30,558 nucleotides of DNA from Priapulus caudatus (Eukaryota > Priapulida > Priapulimorpha > Priapulimorphida > Priapulidae): NCBI RefSeq assembly GCF_000485595.1, contig NW_014577062.1, positions 691,320 through 721,877 of the forward strand. The letters are read 5' to 3'. How positions within the stretch are numbered: position 1 is the first letter of the stretch; each line of letters begins with the position of its first letter. Under the pieces are notes generated by a model. The model was not told the origin of the DNA. It ran no database searches and saw only the letters and a list, made by a program, of their open reading frames with translations. The position numbers and the translations under genes were made by a program. This document shows positions 1-22,543 of the stretch, piece after piece.

Positions 1-1206
1 GATAGATTAGTTACCAGTTCAAAACGATGCAAAACGCTGTTAAAACCGTGACATACTCTTCTCTATTATCCACTCTTGATATAATGGAACTATATTATGT
101 AAGCATTTCTTAATTATTTTCATTTTTCAAAATTCGTGATTTTCACAGGACAGAAATCCACATAGAGATGGAAATTTAACAGACATAGATTAGGGAGACC
201 TGAGCATAATTGCTAAACCTTTACTCACAGTTGATATTATGGGTATTTGGATAATGGAGGCTAATACTCTATCTAATCATATGGTCTTACTACTCTTACT
301 AGAACGAAAAAGTGTGCATAATGTGCTGTACAACTACCCTCAATGTGAGCATAGCAGCCAGTTATGAAAGGGATAATTAGTAAAATAATTAAAATTCGTA
401 GCAGTCCCACCTGGTTTCGCAGGAGTGATTGTTAACCTAGATGTATGTAGACCACAACCACAATATATACAGTCAATCCTACATGTATATAAACTATAAA
501 GATCACTAAAGGAAAATCCCAAAAATAATTCTAGTTATTGCACACAACTTGCATTGTGCATGTCCTATTACTTATAACTAGGGTACACCTTAAATGTGCC
601 CTTTGCTTTTTAGTACACATCAGGCCACACCAAATTTATTTATGTTGAAATGCACTAGCTAGCATTGTCATCCTTCCTATAAGCACTTCAGATACAAGTT
701 ACAACATACAGTGCATGAAGGAAAACTGAAATTGGTTATTCCTATATATTATGTATGTAGGTATGTACATATCCACGTTCACATGCACTATATAGCAACA
801 GTATCCGCATGCAGGATATCGAATTCCATAACATAAAACAGTAACACAGCTTTCTTGCATGGAATGCTAATTAACCAAATTTGGCTATACACATGAATAC
901 TAAATAATTACTGAATAACTGACCCGAATTTTGCATGAAACGCCACTCCAAAAGTTGTAACAGTTTAGACTCATGACATCACTACTATAATTATGATATT
1001 TCTGATAACAAATGCACAATATATAAACCAATCAATTCATGTACACGGTAACACCACATTTATGTTACATGAAGTTGGTTATACACATACAATCAATAAT
1101 TAATGACACATTATATTATCATAAATTGGAATCTCTGTATAAATTACATGTAAGTTTTGTACACAAAGATTATGAATTTACAACTGTTTTTGTGTGAAAT
1201 AATGAT

Positions 1207-1400
1207 CGCTGTGGCTATATGCCTGGCAGCCGGGCACGGTCTTCGATTTCCTAAATCTCCAGCAGTTCCTAACCCTAACCCTAACCCTTGTTTACTTGAG
1301 ATAACGCAGAAAATTAAAAACTGCCGGTCATTTAGGAAATCGAAGACCGTGCCCGGCAGCCGGCAGATATATGCCGACTGCCGGGCATATAGCCACTCTG
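1207..1400. mobile_element. Foldback MITE with telomere-like core and 9-bp flanking repeat
   Basis: Two arms are inverted copies: 1211-1223 pairs with 1383-1395 (GTGGCTATATGCC), and 1225-1256 pairs with 1330-1361 over 32 bases with a single mismatch. The loop contains three telomere-type CCCTAA units. The nine bases AATAATGAT occur directly outside both ends (1198-1206 and 1401-1409), which looks like a target site duplication. A 9-bp duplication with long inverted arms is typical of Mutator-like non-autonomous elements; that family assignment is inference. No coding capacity is visible. Confidence 0.7.
1268..1287 (-). repeat. Interstitial telomere-type repeat (CCCTAA)3
   Basis: CCTAACCCTAACCCTAACCC is a perfect three-unit run of the animal telomere hexamer, in the loop of the foldback element. 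Its position inside a mobile element suggests it travelled with the element rather than marking a chromosome end. Confidence 0.85.
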
Positions 1401-2203
1401 AATAATGATAGCAGCTAACAATCACGTGAACATCACCAAAAACAATAAAACTATGTTTTATGTGACTATAGTATATAGCCATAGGTAGTGGTTAAAAAAT
1501 ACATGATTGCTGCACCTAAATACCAATGTTGACGGTACTATAGTTCGTTAGCAGTGACAGTGACACAGATCTACATCTGCATATCTTGAACCACTTGGTC
1601 ATACTCTCCGACTGCATAACTGTAAGGTTATGAAGACGAGGTCAAACTCTTTAGTTAGACGTTGAAGATTACGTCAGGCTGACGACAACGAGGATGCTCG
1701 CTACCACCAGTACCAGTACCAGTGTTATAAAATTTATTTACTCAGTTCTGTACTATAGTACTGGAAATACTATTACTGGGTTACTGCAATCTGCATCTAA
1801 CATGAACTTGAAGCGGTTACTTCAGACTCAGTGAATTTGCAGTGCTGTTGCTATTGATATCGCATGACAGCATATGAGTCGCGCGCTGTCAACATTGAGT
1901 GCAATTCACACATTCCGTTTCAAGTACTGAGCCCTAATGAAGAATTCCAGGAGCTAGTACTAGTAGTAGCAACCGTTATTCAACTTATTGGCTCTTGCAG
2001 CAGGCAATCAGCACCGACGTGTACGTCGACTCATGATGCGAGCAGTTCAAGCTTTAAAATACTAAAACAGACCTATCAACACACGATGCAACAATATGTG
2101 TTCCTTAACTACACCATTCAACATCTAAAACGCACACTATATTGAAATGTCATGTCTGAAATAGTAAGAAATCGTCAAATTCTAGCATGTAGGAGAGACT
2201 CAC

Positions 2204-2222
2204 CAACAGCGGTGCCGTCCAT
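2204..2222 (-). CDS. Possible first coding exon of a gene leaving the window to the left
   Basis: On the minus strand an ATG at 2222-2220 opens six codons (MDGTAV plus one base) that run straight into a consensus donor GTGAGT at 2203-2198. The sequence just upstream (2225-2310) is richer in GC and CpG than its surroundings, as at a promoter. I could not find a matching second exon in 1-2190, so the gene would have to continue outside the window. Nineteen bases are far too few for identification, and the ATG-donor pair may be chance. Confidence 0.25.
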
Positions 2223-3432
2223 GCTTGTTTGTGATGGGAGACCGTAGCGTCATCTGTCGCGCTAAATCGTAATTTATTTGACAACCGGGCGATCCAGCAT
2301 CAAACTTGAAATGGAATCCTTTTCTTACAGAGAGATCTCAAAATTACAAAGAGATGACATGAAGTTACGGAAAGAAGGAATAGAACTAGAGGAAAAATAG
2401 AAAATAATAAAAAAGGAGGCATATAGTGATGAAAAAAGGCGAATTCCCATCTACCGGCGAAGACGTTTATTGGATATTTAAAAATGCACTATGAAAGAAT
2501 CAAGCTTTCTTGACCACATATTCAATCCCTTCGTGGTTTCCTAGTAACTCCCAGTGCAAATAAACTTTTCCAACGTTCACGTTTTTCTTTTCGCACTAAC
2601 TTGCATATACATCATATTATGTAAAAATTGCGATGGTCTGGTTGAAAGTACACATATTTGCAAGCAATGTGATGTTTTCATGTAATTCTAATGCACTCAA
2701 CTAGGGATCATGCACATATACTCTATAACGTTTATCACTATGTTCTATATTATAAGGCATGTGTGGGCATGTCATTCTAATGCAATGTGTATTTGTAAGG
2801 CATTAACAGTTTAACACACAGCTGAAATTAAATATCTGAGCTAGAGCTGACATACTCACGAGTAGCATGATACAACAATAATATGAACAATGTTCATCCC
2901 AATGTCTGTAACCATAACGTGACAAATGTGGTTTAAATTGCACCTTTAATGTTGCTAAATTGAATAAAGTTCTATCACATTGTTTACCAGTTAAGTAATT
3001 ATCACGCACCCTATCTGGTTAAAAAAAATAAACAAAATTAACGATTGATTTTAAACAAAACTAATAAATACAACAATAAATGTTCGATTAAGATTAAATA
3101 TATTTGTTTACATTTAGTAATTCATACATTATCAAAGAAAAAGACGCATTATTTCACTCATTAGCAGTGTCAATACGTATGCTTACATTACACAGTTTCC
3201 CCCATGACTACATGATAAACATTTGAACTTATATGACAGTCTGCATGTCATTGAGATATGGACTGCTTCATTTCAAACTACAGCAACAGTTTGTTCTAAA
3301 TAAAATTTTGCCTAATGAACTACACACGTAAGCTTTTTCAGCATATAACAAATTAATGGTTAATATACAGATCAAAACAACTTATATAAACCTGTAGTAG
3401 TTTACATACTTTAGTAACTTATATTATTCTAC
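2223..3432. other. Intergenic sequence downstream of PRCC
   Basis: AT-rich sequence with no supported gene. A 29-codon plus-strand frame at 2311-2400 reads as a charged, helix-like peptide but has no family match I recognise and no splice sites around it. The rest (2600-3430) consists of short A/T runs and stop-rich frames. Confidence 0.5.
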
Positions 3433-3438
3433 TTTATT
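3433..3438 (-). terminator. Candidate poly(A) signal of PRCC
   Basis: TTTATT on the plus strand is AATAAA on the minus strand, about 425 bases after the PRCC stop codon. It is the first canonical hexamer I find downstream of the stop, giving a 3' UTR of ordinary length. Confidence 0.5.
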
Positions 3439-3860
3439 TAGTGTACCCTATATACATTCCATGTCACAACATGAACATGATCTGTTCCAAGTTCTTCCAC
3501 TTGTTTCTGCCTGACCTTAACGTTTTAACATAATAAACTCAAGACAACTAAACATAAATGAATGAATTTACACACAAGTATGACTCTAGATATTAAGCTG
3601 TAATGTATGCACAGGTATTATCTGTCTAAAAAATCCAAAAATTTACATCTTGCTTATCGTTCTTGTACATTTTTTACATTACGGTTAGAAATGCATAATT
3701 GGAGCTAACAATCCATGAGTACATCTACTACAATGCGACTGAGCCAACAGTTATTTACATGAAGCAGATCACATAATATGTTGTCATAATCCATTAAATA
3801 AAACCAATGCCACCAGGTGGAGATACTTCCTACGTATGATAACAAAAGACTAAGCAAATT

Positions 3861-6800
3861 TCAAAATCCATATTTCGACTGGGCAGTTTTTCTGTTTGCA
3901 CGCCCTTGTGCCCACGCATTTTTCAACTCTAGCTCTCTCTCCTTTGCCTGCAAAAGAAAAGGGTCAGAGGTTAAAGTAAGATTATAATACAATATTACAC
4001 ACCTCTCTCCCGATCCCCTTCTTCTCCTTCGGCTTTCTGCTTTTCATCTTCCTATCCTCCCTGCTATGTTCACCTACTCCCTTGAGACTTCCCCAGACTT
4101 GAACCTTACAGTCTCTGTTAAAATACATGGAAATATAAACTCTTATCTAAATTACGACTATTATCTAGCAAACATGTTGAGAGGCAGGGATTTTAATTTG
4201 ATAAGGATGTAGTACATTTCATACCTGAAATGCTAAATACTTCAACTGATGCTTTCGTTTTTGTTGAGCCGATGGCATTTCTTCCTTTTTTCTTTTAGAT
4301 CTAAAAAGATAATCAAGTTCGATTTTCTGTACATGCAAACATTTTAATACAACACTAGGAATCAGATAATCACATTTAAAATGAACACCCCCATAGTTGA
4401 GACAGTACAGAACTGAATAGTGCCCAAATATTTGGTTAACATTTTTATTTGCATGAATGATAAGTTAAGTAAAGAAATGAGAAGAATTTCTGAATTTTGC
4501 ACAAATTTTAAATTAAGTGTGTTGCTACACTAGAACTTTCAAATAAAAATATGTCATCAAATCACATAAAGAACACATTACACTGCTTTTACAGCATTAT
4601 TATAGCAGTTATGACTACGATAAACCTCGCAACGTGGTTACTGGTTACTATATAGATCACTATTTATCATTATAACATTACTAGCCTTTGTAACAACAGA
4701 CCAGTAAAATAATGAAAGTGTCAATGGCACTGTAGCTCACCACAAAAAAAGAACACAAATGAGTGAGTAAGAAGAAGTCAGTTTTAATTGAGCAACCATC
4801 GACGTACATTATAGAAACGATTGTCATCTGTATATCGCAATAATAATTTATAAACCAAAATGAATCACAATTTATGACCGAATTATGTTTGAAATAAATA
4901 AGTTATGCTGCGTTCCGACATGTTTTGTAAAACTTTACTCTAATATAGACGTTTTATCGGCAGGGTGGAGAGGAAATACCAATTTTGCATTAATGATATT
5001 GTCAATGAAATCTTGTAAAACGAACCAGACGAGTGTGACACCACAGACTGTTTGTGTCTATATAATATGCTATATAATTGCCAAACCCTACCTAATTTGC
5101 ATAATTTTCTTTTAAATATCAAAACCCCTAGCCCTTATTCATGCACATACCAAAAATGAGCAAAATCCGTTGAACCTGAACTGACTAATGGCAATTCCCA
5201 TTTTTGCCAAAAAATTGCCGTGGCTCGAAAGTACGTCGACTGGCGTGCTTCAAAATAGGACGTTTAATATGGGAGCATAGCAGTAACAACTATACCCAAT
5301 TTCAAACATGTGGGCCAAACGGTTCCTGAGTTATCATTGACCGTAGCGAAATGTTGACGGACGGACGGACGACGGACGACGACCCATGGCAATAGCTCAG
5401 CTTGACGATGTCAAGGTGAGCTAAAAATTGTCTTACCTGTGTTCTGTCTCTTCACTCAATCCTTTGATGAGATGGTTGTCCATATGACCCAGCTCATCGT
5501 CTGCATTCACATCAATGAAGTTGATCTCCTCTTTTCCTCGTTGTTTCACTCCCTGTATTTTTAGGAACTGCAAAATAATTATACCAGTTATATTAATGCA
5601 ATTTGAAATCCACTCTGGCACTCATATCATCTCAATAACCCAATTATACATAAAAACTTAATCTTAAAACTATGACGCAGACATGGCCATTGAAACTTAA
5701 TCACAAAATGCTGTATATGTGGTGGATATAACAATGTATGAGCGTACAAGAGCATGAGACATATTATCATTACTACACACACTTGCTGTCAAGCAAGGAA
5801 TGACGATAAATACTCAAGCGATTAGAAAGACATGAGAAAAATTAAAAGTATTGCCCTAACATCTTGTATTTTTCCCATGAAGTCTTTCCTGTAAAGAACT
5901 ATTAAAAAATATTGTTAACACATTATTACTCCAGCAAAGTGTCTTACTTAATTAGACCTACCTCATATCAAATCTGCTTGAGATTAAAGCAGCATTACCA
6001 TCGAAACAGATCACTATCCAATTACCTGAGCAATGCATTATGGTAGGCTTCATGCTACACAATATTTCTTACCTTTTCATCTTGTACTAGGTGACTTAAG
6101 CTTTGCCCAGCCTCCAATGAATACCCCTGTAACATGCACACATATAGTTCACAGCAAATAATGCATAAATCATCGACAGAGGTTTTTATAGATTTTAAAT
6201 AAGCAGACATAACAGCCCAAATCAAATGAGTTAATTTTGGTAAAATAATTAAGTTAAATCTAAGCAGCTAGTTATATAAAAATTTTGACAGTAGTTACCA
6301 TCCTTCAATTATGTATTGCTGGTAGTGTTAGTAGAACTGGATTCTTCATATGAAATTATATTTTTGTTAGGGTGGAACACTGACATCCATGAAATCAAAT
6401 TTAATGGGAAGTCTAATGTTTTAATAGCAATCTTCTTTCTCTGTCTATTCTCACCGGTTGTTTGACACTGCTAGTCGATTGAACTTCATTGTAGTCATAA
6501 CCTCCTTGTACACTGTACGTGTACTGTTCATTCGACTGGATACCATGTGTTCCCACACTACTTGAGTAGGGATCATTGTAAGCGGGGCCACTACCCTGGT
6601 CAGTGTACTTGTACTGTCCAATAGGCTGGCTGCTGACATGATCCATGTACTGTCCAGCATTCTGGCTCCCATACCCAAACTGACGACCGCCGTGTATCTG
6701 GGTGTACTGGCGAGAGCTCCACGTAGATGCTCCACTACCAAATTTCAGTGGTTCATCCATGCTGTCAGCCGAGGCCTCATACACCGTAGTCTTTGCATCG

Positions 6801-9800
6801 TCAATTCGGATTGGATTAGCATGACTGTCTTCACCACCTGACGTTGCTGACGATGCTGCTGTTGTCGCCACTAGTGCGGAGCCGGACTCGCCGTGACTAA
6901 CTATACTGCCATGCGGTGGTGCTGTGACAGGTGCGCTATGAGCCACATCGCCAACTACATATGGTTCCATTCCTACTTTGGGTAGCACCTTCTGCTCACT
7001 GACCTGATCCAGCGAGAAAAAGTTTCCGACGCCTTCGTCACTGTCAGATTCTACCTCGTCCACGACACTGTTAATAACAGAGCATGCTGTTAGACAAAGA
7101 GTCCGACAATGCACATAGACAAAAATTTATTTATCGCTATTACCTCCATAAAAACCATGTACACAACGATCTGCAATCTCACTCTTGAATATATATATTT
7201 TGTATTCACTGTAAAAATGTCTATTATCATTACCTACCTAGATATAACTGGTGCCTTCTTCTGTGCAAATGGATTTGTAGCAGCGACCTTGGGTTTCTCA
7301 GACACTTTCCGTGTAAGTGAGAAGGGTAGAAGCAACCTATTGGTTTCTTTTGTCACCGCGTGTTTAGGCTGTGGTAGCAATGCAAAAAGACCTGTTCCAC
7401 CTCCCTGAAAACACAAACAGCTTTCTTATGATGTGAATACCTGTATTTCTCGTACCAGAAACCCCTGTAGGTGTTTCTATTTACCTACAGTAACTACACA
7501 CACAAAATAAACAATCCTGAAAACTGTTAATATTTCAAGTATTTAGAGAGGCTTATAGACCTCATCAAAACCATATAAAACCTAGAGTGACCAACAATAA
7601 AAACTGCTACCAATGTCTTAGTTAAAATCTAATTAAGTAAGGTTATGAACGTGGTTTTAAAATACCAATGGTTTATAATTCATAAGCTATGTTTGCCTGA
7701 TTCTATAAAACCTATAAATTATCACTCTCGCATATCTGATCCAAGCGAGAAGTGCATAAAGATCCACCAATATTTGGATTACACAGTCTGGATTAGTGTA
7801 GTGCTACGTCACTCTTGCGATAATCCGAGCCAAAGGAAAAGTTTGTTCCCATTACACATCGACCAATCTTTACTGTATGGTTTGAATTAAGTTTGCGAGA
7901 ATGCACAATCTCTGATTTCTACATGCAAAAAGTGCTGGGTCTATCTAGGTCATATTGCGTTCACTGTTTATTGTAGAGTAAATTATTTGAGTGTATTTCT
8001 GTGTTGTTATTTATCTGACAATTAATATTACCTCGGAATAGACAGAACAACATGCTATAATATGTTACCATATAGTTATGGCCAGCGCCATAAGACAAGC
8101 CTGCAGTACCATGGCAAAATATAGGTTATGCTGCCATTGCCTGCTCCTGGAATGGAAGATAATGGAGTAATGTAGATTTTGGTGGAATCAAGAGCAGATA
8201 ATAACACAATATGCAAGAGTGTTATTATCTGCTCTTGGTGGAATCCAGACTGTGAAATTCAAATATTTGTGTCTTTTTGACTTCTATATCAGACCAGGAA
8301 CATGACAGGGACAAACCATAGATCTCAGAAAAATCAAGCTAGTATAGTTCATTAATAACTAGACAGAGGGCACTCACAAAGAGTGCATACCTCCGCCAGC
8401 ATGTAACATGTATGTCTTATTATTGTATTGGCTTGCTGTTCGCTCGCTCCGTAGCAGCCGCTCATTACTGCTGCTCGCTCACATGTACACGCTTGACTGG
8501 ACGCGCTAATATCGATCGCGCCAACACACCAACACTGACTGGCCTGCTGCTAGCTACACGAACACACACACTAACACACGAACGCACGAGACCGATCACA
8601 TAACCTCCGCCCTCCAACTCCGTTGGGCGGAGGTAATAAAGTATTACATTGTTCAAACCACATGCATAACATTACTTAATTTGACTGAGACTAAGACACG
8701 GTTATCTATTTTTATGATTGTTTGCTCTAGAGTGCATAAGCACACAACTTCACTGATATCAAAAAATTTAACTTACGACAACAGCAGGTTTTTTTTTTTC
8801 CTTAGATGATTCATCTTCATCTGAATCATCCTGAAACATAAAAAATAAATTCACGACTATCAACGATGATTATAGACCTGTTTGGTTTATTAGCAACGCC
8901 GTTTGGCATGGTTCTATAATCATCTATAATTGAAGGTTAGTAAAAAAATAAAATCGTCAATTAACACGTTCAACGCGAAACACGAGTATACTCGTGGCAA
9001 AAAAAAAATAAAATAAAAATTCATTTGGAACGTTTACTATGTTCTCCTATAGATGGCAGGGGCTATACGCTTAGCAATTCAATAGCGTCACTGTATAAAC
9101 CCCAGTAGTAGATGACATAATTTATACAATACATTACTGTTGTTTGGGACGTTATTTTGGGAGTTTTTGGGACTGAGGTAATGTTTTTAGTTCACCTCGC
9201 CAAAGCGCGTTTGACCGCCGTGTGTTGTGAAGTTGTTTTTATGTCTGAAAGTTGTGTTTGATTTGATAGATCACGGGTGATACATTCCGGTGTTGTTTTG
9301 ATGTCTGAGAATAGGTTTATATCTATATTATACTAGCCACTAATTAAAAATAATTTTATAGCTAGTTAAACCTGCCAAAAACATTTTGTGTAATAGGTGA
9401 CTAAGCGGTAAAAACGCGAAAATCTCAGCACAGGGCGGTAGGTGCATTGTTAACCCAGGCAGCGTTGAACGTGTTAATAGCTGAAACATAATACATTATA
9501 ACAGTACCTACTACATACTAATAACGGTTCAAGGATATAAGAGCTGTCACCAATTCATTTTCGCAATGTGCGACATGTGCAAATGTGGACAGCTCTTACT
9601 CTTAGTCTTATATCCTTTGGGCATACACTACCAGCTCACATTAAAAGCAGATTTTGATATTATTATTAAACATACATTGGTTACTAAAGCAGGTGCTGAA
9701 ATTTTCACGGGTTGCCTCTTCTTATCTTTCTTATCTGAATTAGCAGATGACACTGGCAACCTTAGCAAGGTTTTAGTTTCTGTGACCTCAGTAGCAGACT

Positions 9801-10266
9801 TTTCCTTTGAGGTTTTGATGCTGCAAACTGGTGCACGAGGCACATCAGATACATCATCATCAAAGTCGAACTGCTGAGCACAACCCATCGATTCATTCGA
9901 CTTCGGTGGGGGTAATGCCGAAAAGAAGCCTTGATTCGGAGTATGTGATTTCGGCTTAGGCTGCGACATGGAAAATGCTAATGACTCATTTCGAGTTGAT
10001 GTTACAGAAGTGTCTCTGTTCAAGTGACTGCGAGAAACATTCGACATTCGAGAGGCATCCGATGGATGTGACGTCCATTGTGTGGATGATGATGATGATG
10101 TCACATGTGACTCGCTGGTATCGAGTTGTGTGATGGCGTTGCTAGTTGGGTTACATGTTTCGATGGATTGTTTACAAAGTTCTCTCGTTGTGTGTTGTTG
10201 GGGTTGCATTTGAACGTCCTCTTCATCGCTTGAAATATCACTACTTCCATAAGCAACTAGTGCCAT
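3861..10266 (-). CDS. PRCC: PRCC, mitotic checkpoint/spliceosome-associated protein, 8 coding exons
   Basis: Spliced CDS join: 10266-9676, 8830-8777, 7404-7238, 7067-6455, 6126-6073, 5567-5437, 4300-4225, 3947-3861 (1773 bases, 590 aa; human is 491). Every junction is GT-AG and all phases agree. Seen directly: N-terminus MALVAYGSSD like the family's MSLVAYASSD, which fixes the start at 10266 rather than the in-frame upstream Met at 10392; residues 189-193 PVKIS; the signature ALLPQPK...KETNRLLLP in exon 3; DSDEG..NFFSL at the start of exon 4; Gln/Tyr/Gly-rich stretch about 375-470; RGKEEINF in exon 6; QQKRKHQ in exon 7; C-terminus AKERELELKNAW...SKYGF. In vertebrates PRCC is a nuclear protein that binds MAD2B and splicing factors and is a TFE3 fusion partner. 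Divergently paired with the SR gene. The exon 4 to 8 C-terminal part is the best conserved. Confidence 0.95.
4735..5421 (+). mobile_element. TA-flanked repeat, copy A (in PRCC intron 6)
   Basis: This 687-base unit begins GCTCACC and ends GGTGAGC with a TA dinucleotide outside each end (4733-4734 and 5422-5423). The last 31 bases form an imperfect palindrome (5393-5423) next to a GACGGACGGACG run. A diverged inverted copy lies at 16180-16932, which shows it is a dispersed repeat. A TA target site and short inverted ends suggest a Tc1/mariner-type non-autonomous element; I see no transposase frame. Homology between the copies seems to continue about 15 bases beyond the left TA (AGTGTCAATGG), so the true boundary is uncertain. 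Confidence 0.7.
8181..8245. repeat. Perfect 18-bp inverted repeat flanked by a 9-bp direct repeat
   Basis: 8190-8207 and 8219-8236 are perfect reverse complements (AAGAGCAGATAATAACAC) around an 11-base loop. GGTGGAATC occurs directly on either side (8181-8189 and 8237-8245). The arrangement resembles a minimal foldback insertion with a 9-bp target duplication, in PRCC intron 2. Confidence 0.75.
8389..8634. mobile_element. Short TIR element (ACCTCCGCC termini) in PRCC intron 2
   Basis: ACCTCCGCC at 8389-8397 is the inverted match of GGCGGAGGT at 8626-8634. The right end itself is a hairpin: ACCTCCGCCC at 8603-8612 pairs with GGGCGGAGGT at 8625-8634. The inside is markedly more GC- and CpG-rich than the surrounding intron, with CACA-rich runs. 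No coding capacity and no clear target duplication; superfamily undetermined. Confidence 0.55.
8865..8924. repeat. Imperfect hairpin upstream of PRCC exon 2
   Basis: GATGATTATAGACC at 8865-8878 pairs with 8910-8924 (reverse complement with one extra base). It lies 35 to 95 bases before the exon 2 acceptor on the minus strand, so the transcript could fold there; it may equally be a decayed MITE. Confidence 0.55.
8965..9473. mobile_element. piggyBac-like MITE with TTAA target duplication
   Basis: The 509-base element is bounded by 12-base inverted repeats CACGTTCAACGC (8965-8976) and GCGTTGAACGTG (9462-9473), each directly flanked by TTAA (8961-8964 and 9474-9477). TTAA duplication is the hallmark of piggyBac transposition. 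Close to the left end is a perfect 16-base palindrome, CACGAGTATACTCGTG (8981-8996). There is no transposase frame, so it is non-autonomous. It sits in PRCC intron 1 and interrupts no exon. The perfect ends and target duplication suggest a fairly recent insertion. Confidence 0.85.
9531..9632. repeat. Interrupted inverted repeat in PRCC intron 1
   Basis: AAGGATATAAGAGCTGTC (starting near 9531) matches in inverted orientation GACAGCTCTTA followed, after about nine extra bases, by TTATATCCTT (ending near 9619). It is probably a small decayed foldback element. It lies next to the exon 1 donor of PRCC. Confidence 0.45.
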
Positions 10267-10859
10267 CGCTACACGGAGTTTACATATAATAAAACCGTAC
10301 CATAAAACTAAATGAATACACGCGTGTTTGTGTTTGGGGAATGTCAAACAAATGCGAGTGATGAGATGTTGGTTTTTAGGTACAGATCTCACAACACTTG
10401 ATAAACTTCGCCATTTTTATTGTCGTGTGCGCCATCTAACGATGGTGAAAATAACCCAGGCTTGTCGCACAGAAGTAGAATAGGTACTCTATTCTTCTAT
10501 ATCTATGATTCTATTTATATGGCTTGTACACTGACGCCGGTTGACTCTGCTGACACATAATCACATCGCTCCCTATCTATGGTTAGACTCTATATATTTA
10601 TATTATTATAGAATACTAGTATATTTCTATGGGCAGCGTAACCGCATGGGAGCCTTTTAAAATGCATTTACAACTTAAATTAGACGATAGGTAGCGCGCA
10701 TGTTTTTTTTGTAGATGGGCGCTATAGACACAGCGCATTCTTAAACCCGTTTGTTAACGCTAGCGTTGACTAAACAAACACACGGGGTTCCATCTGTTAG
10801 GGCCGCCGCCATCGTGTCTTTATCTGTGACCAAAGCTTGTCTGTGACGACAAAGGAAAT
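10267..10859. promoter_or_regulatory. Divergent promoter region between PRCC and the SR protein gene
   Basis: The two start codons are only 593 bases apart and face away from each other, so this interval must contain both 5' UTRs and both promoters. AAAATGGCG-type motifs resembling YY1 sites occur on the minus strand near 10408-10416 (reading AAAATGGCGAAG) and 10803-10816 (GATGGCGGCGGCC). No convincing TATA box is placed correctly. An imperfect hairpin lies at 10471-10498. Start sites cannot be fixed from sequence alone. Confidence 0.6.
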
Positions 10860-21807
<10,948 letters not shown>

Positions 21808-22537
21808 AAGCTGTGCACCGGGTCAGCGTTATCCCTATTCATGTTTGCTGACCGATTCACGTTGTCTTAATGGCTACTTTTTGTGCAAATTTGCCGAAGG
21901 GCTGTAATGTTTGTTCTCACAAGGTCATGTAGAACCCTCGCTTAGTTTACCTATACGTGCAACTGTATATAGCTTGCTATTGAGACATGAACAGTTTATC
22001 ATTGTGTGTAAATCTATTCTGTAATCAGAATATCATTGTAGCTTTCAATTGCATTCTGGTCTATTAATATAAAGTGAGATATTATGTGTACGTGGGTACG
22101 TATATAGTAGGATATAGACAAGATTTTCACAACTTTTGTAGGCAGTCTACACAGGGGTTGTAGTGCACGATTCAATTTCTTAATTTGCTATAATCGAAAC
22201 GTTAGACGTAAGGGTAATTACCTGAAGATTAGTGTTCAAACTTCCCTCACCGCTTATTAGTTCATAAGCATTTATGCATCACAATTTAACTTGTAGTAAT
22301 TTTACTCATTTAAGTTCGAGCATTTCAGTACCATCTTGTTGTTACTTGGTTGCAAGTTTTTGTGAATTGAAGTTTCTAGTGTATCGTTGCTCATATTTGA
22401 CTCGATACGTTTTATCAACTAAGAGGCAATTCTAGAAGACTTACTCGCGTGGCATTCTTTCATGTTCTTTTATGTTTCAAATGTGTATCAAATTTGTAGT
22501 CCACAGTGTATTTTACTATGTATAGAAACTTGGGTTT

Positions 22538-22543
22538 AATAAA
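22538..22543 (+). terminator. Candidate poly(A) signal of the SR protein gene
   Basis: AATAAA, 730 bases after the stop codon of the SR gene, preceded by a U-rich stretch. It is the first canonical hexamer after the stop on this strand. Confidence 0.55.

Larger units (their letters stand above)
1..2203. other. AT-rich non-coding left flank
   Basis: I see no coding exon I can defend here. The sequence is AT-rich, with a palindromic foldback element at 1207-1400 listed separately and a short CCAGTA run near 1708-1723. Open frames of 60 to 112 codons occur on both strands but have no domain signature, and the largest ones simply cross the foldback. If the weak minus-strand exon at 2204-2222 is real, this stretch would be its first intron. 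Confidence 0.55.

Noticed and set aside
2311-2400. 29-codon charged peptide beginning MESFSYREI
   Set aside because: It is short, with no splice sites, no neighbours and no family I can name; it could be a transposon scrap but I cannot support that.
6451-6841. Open frames on both strands (6451-6741 minus, 6638-6841 plus)
   Set aside because: They are other-frame readings of PRCC exon 4, which has the homologous frame and clean splice sites.
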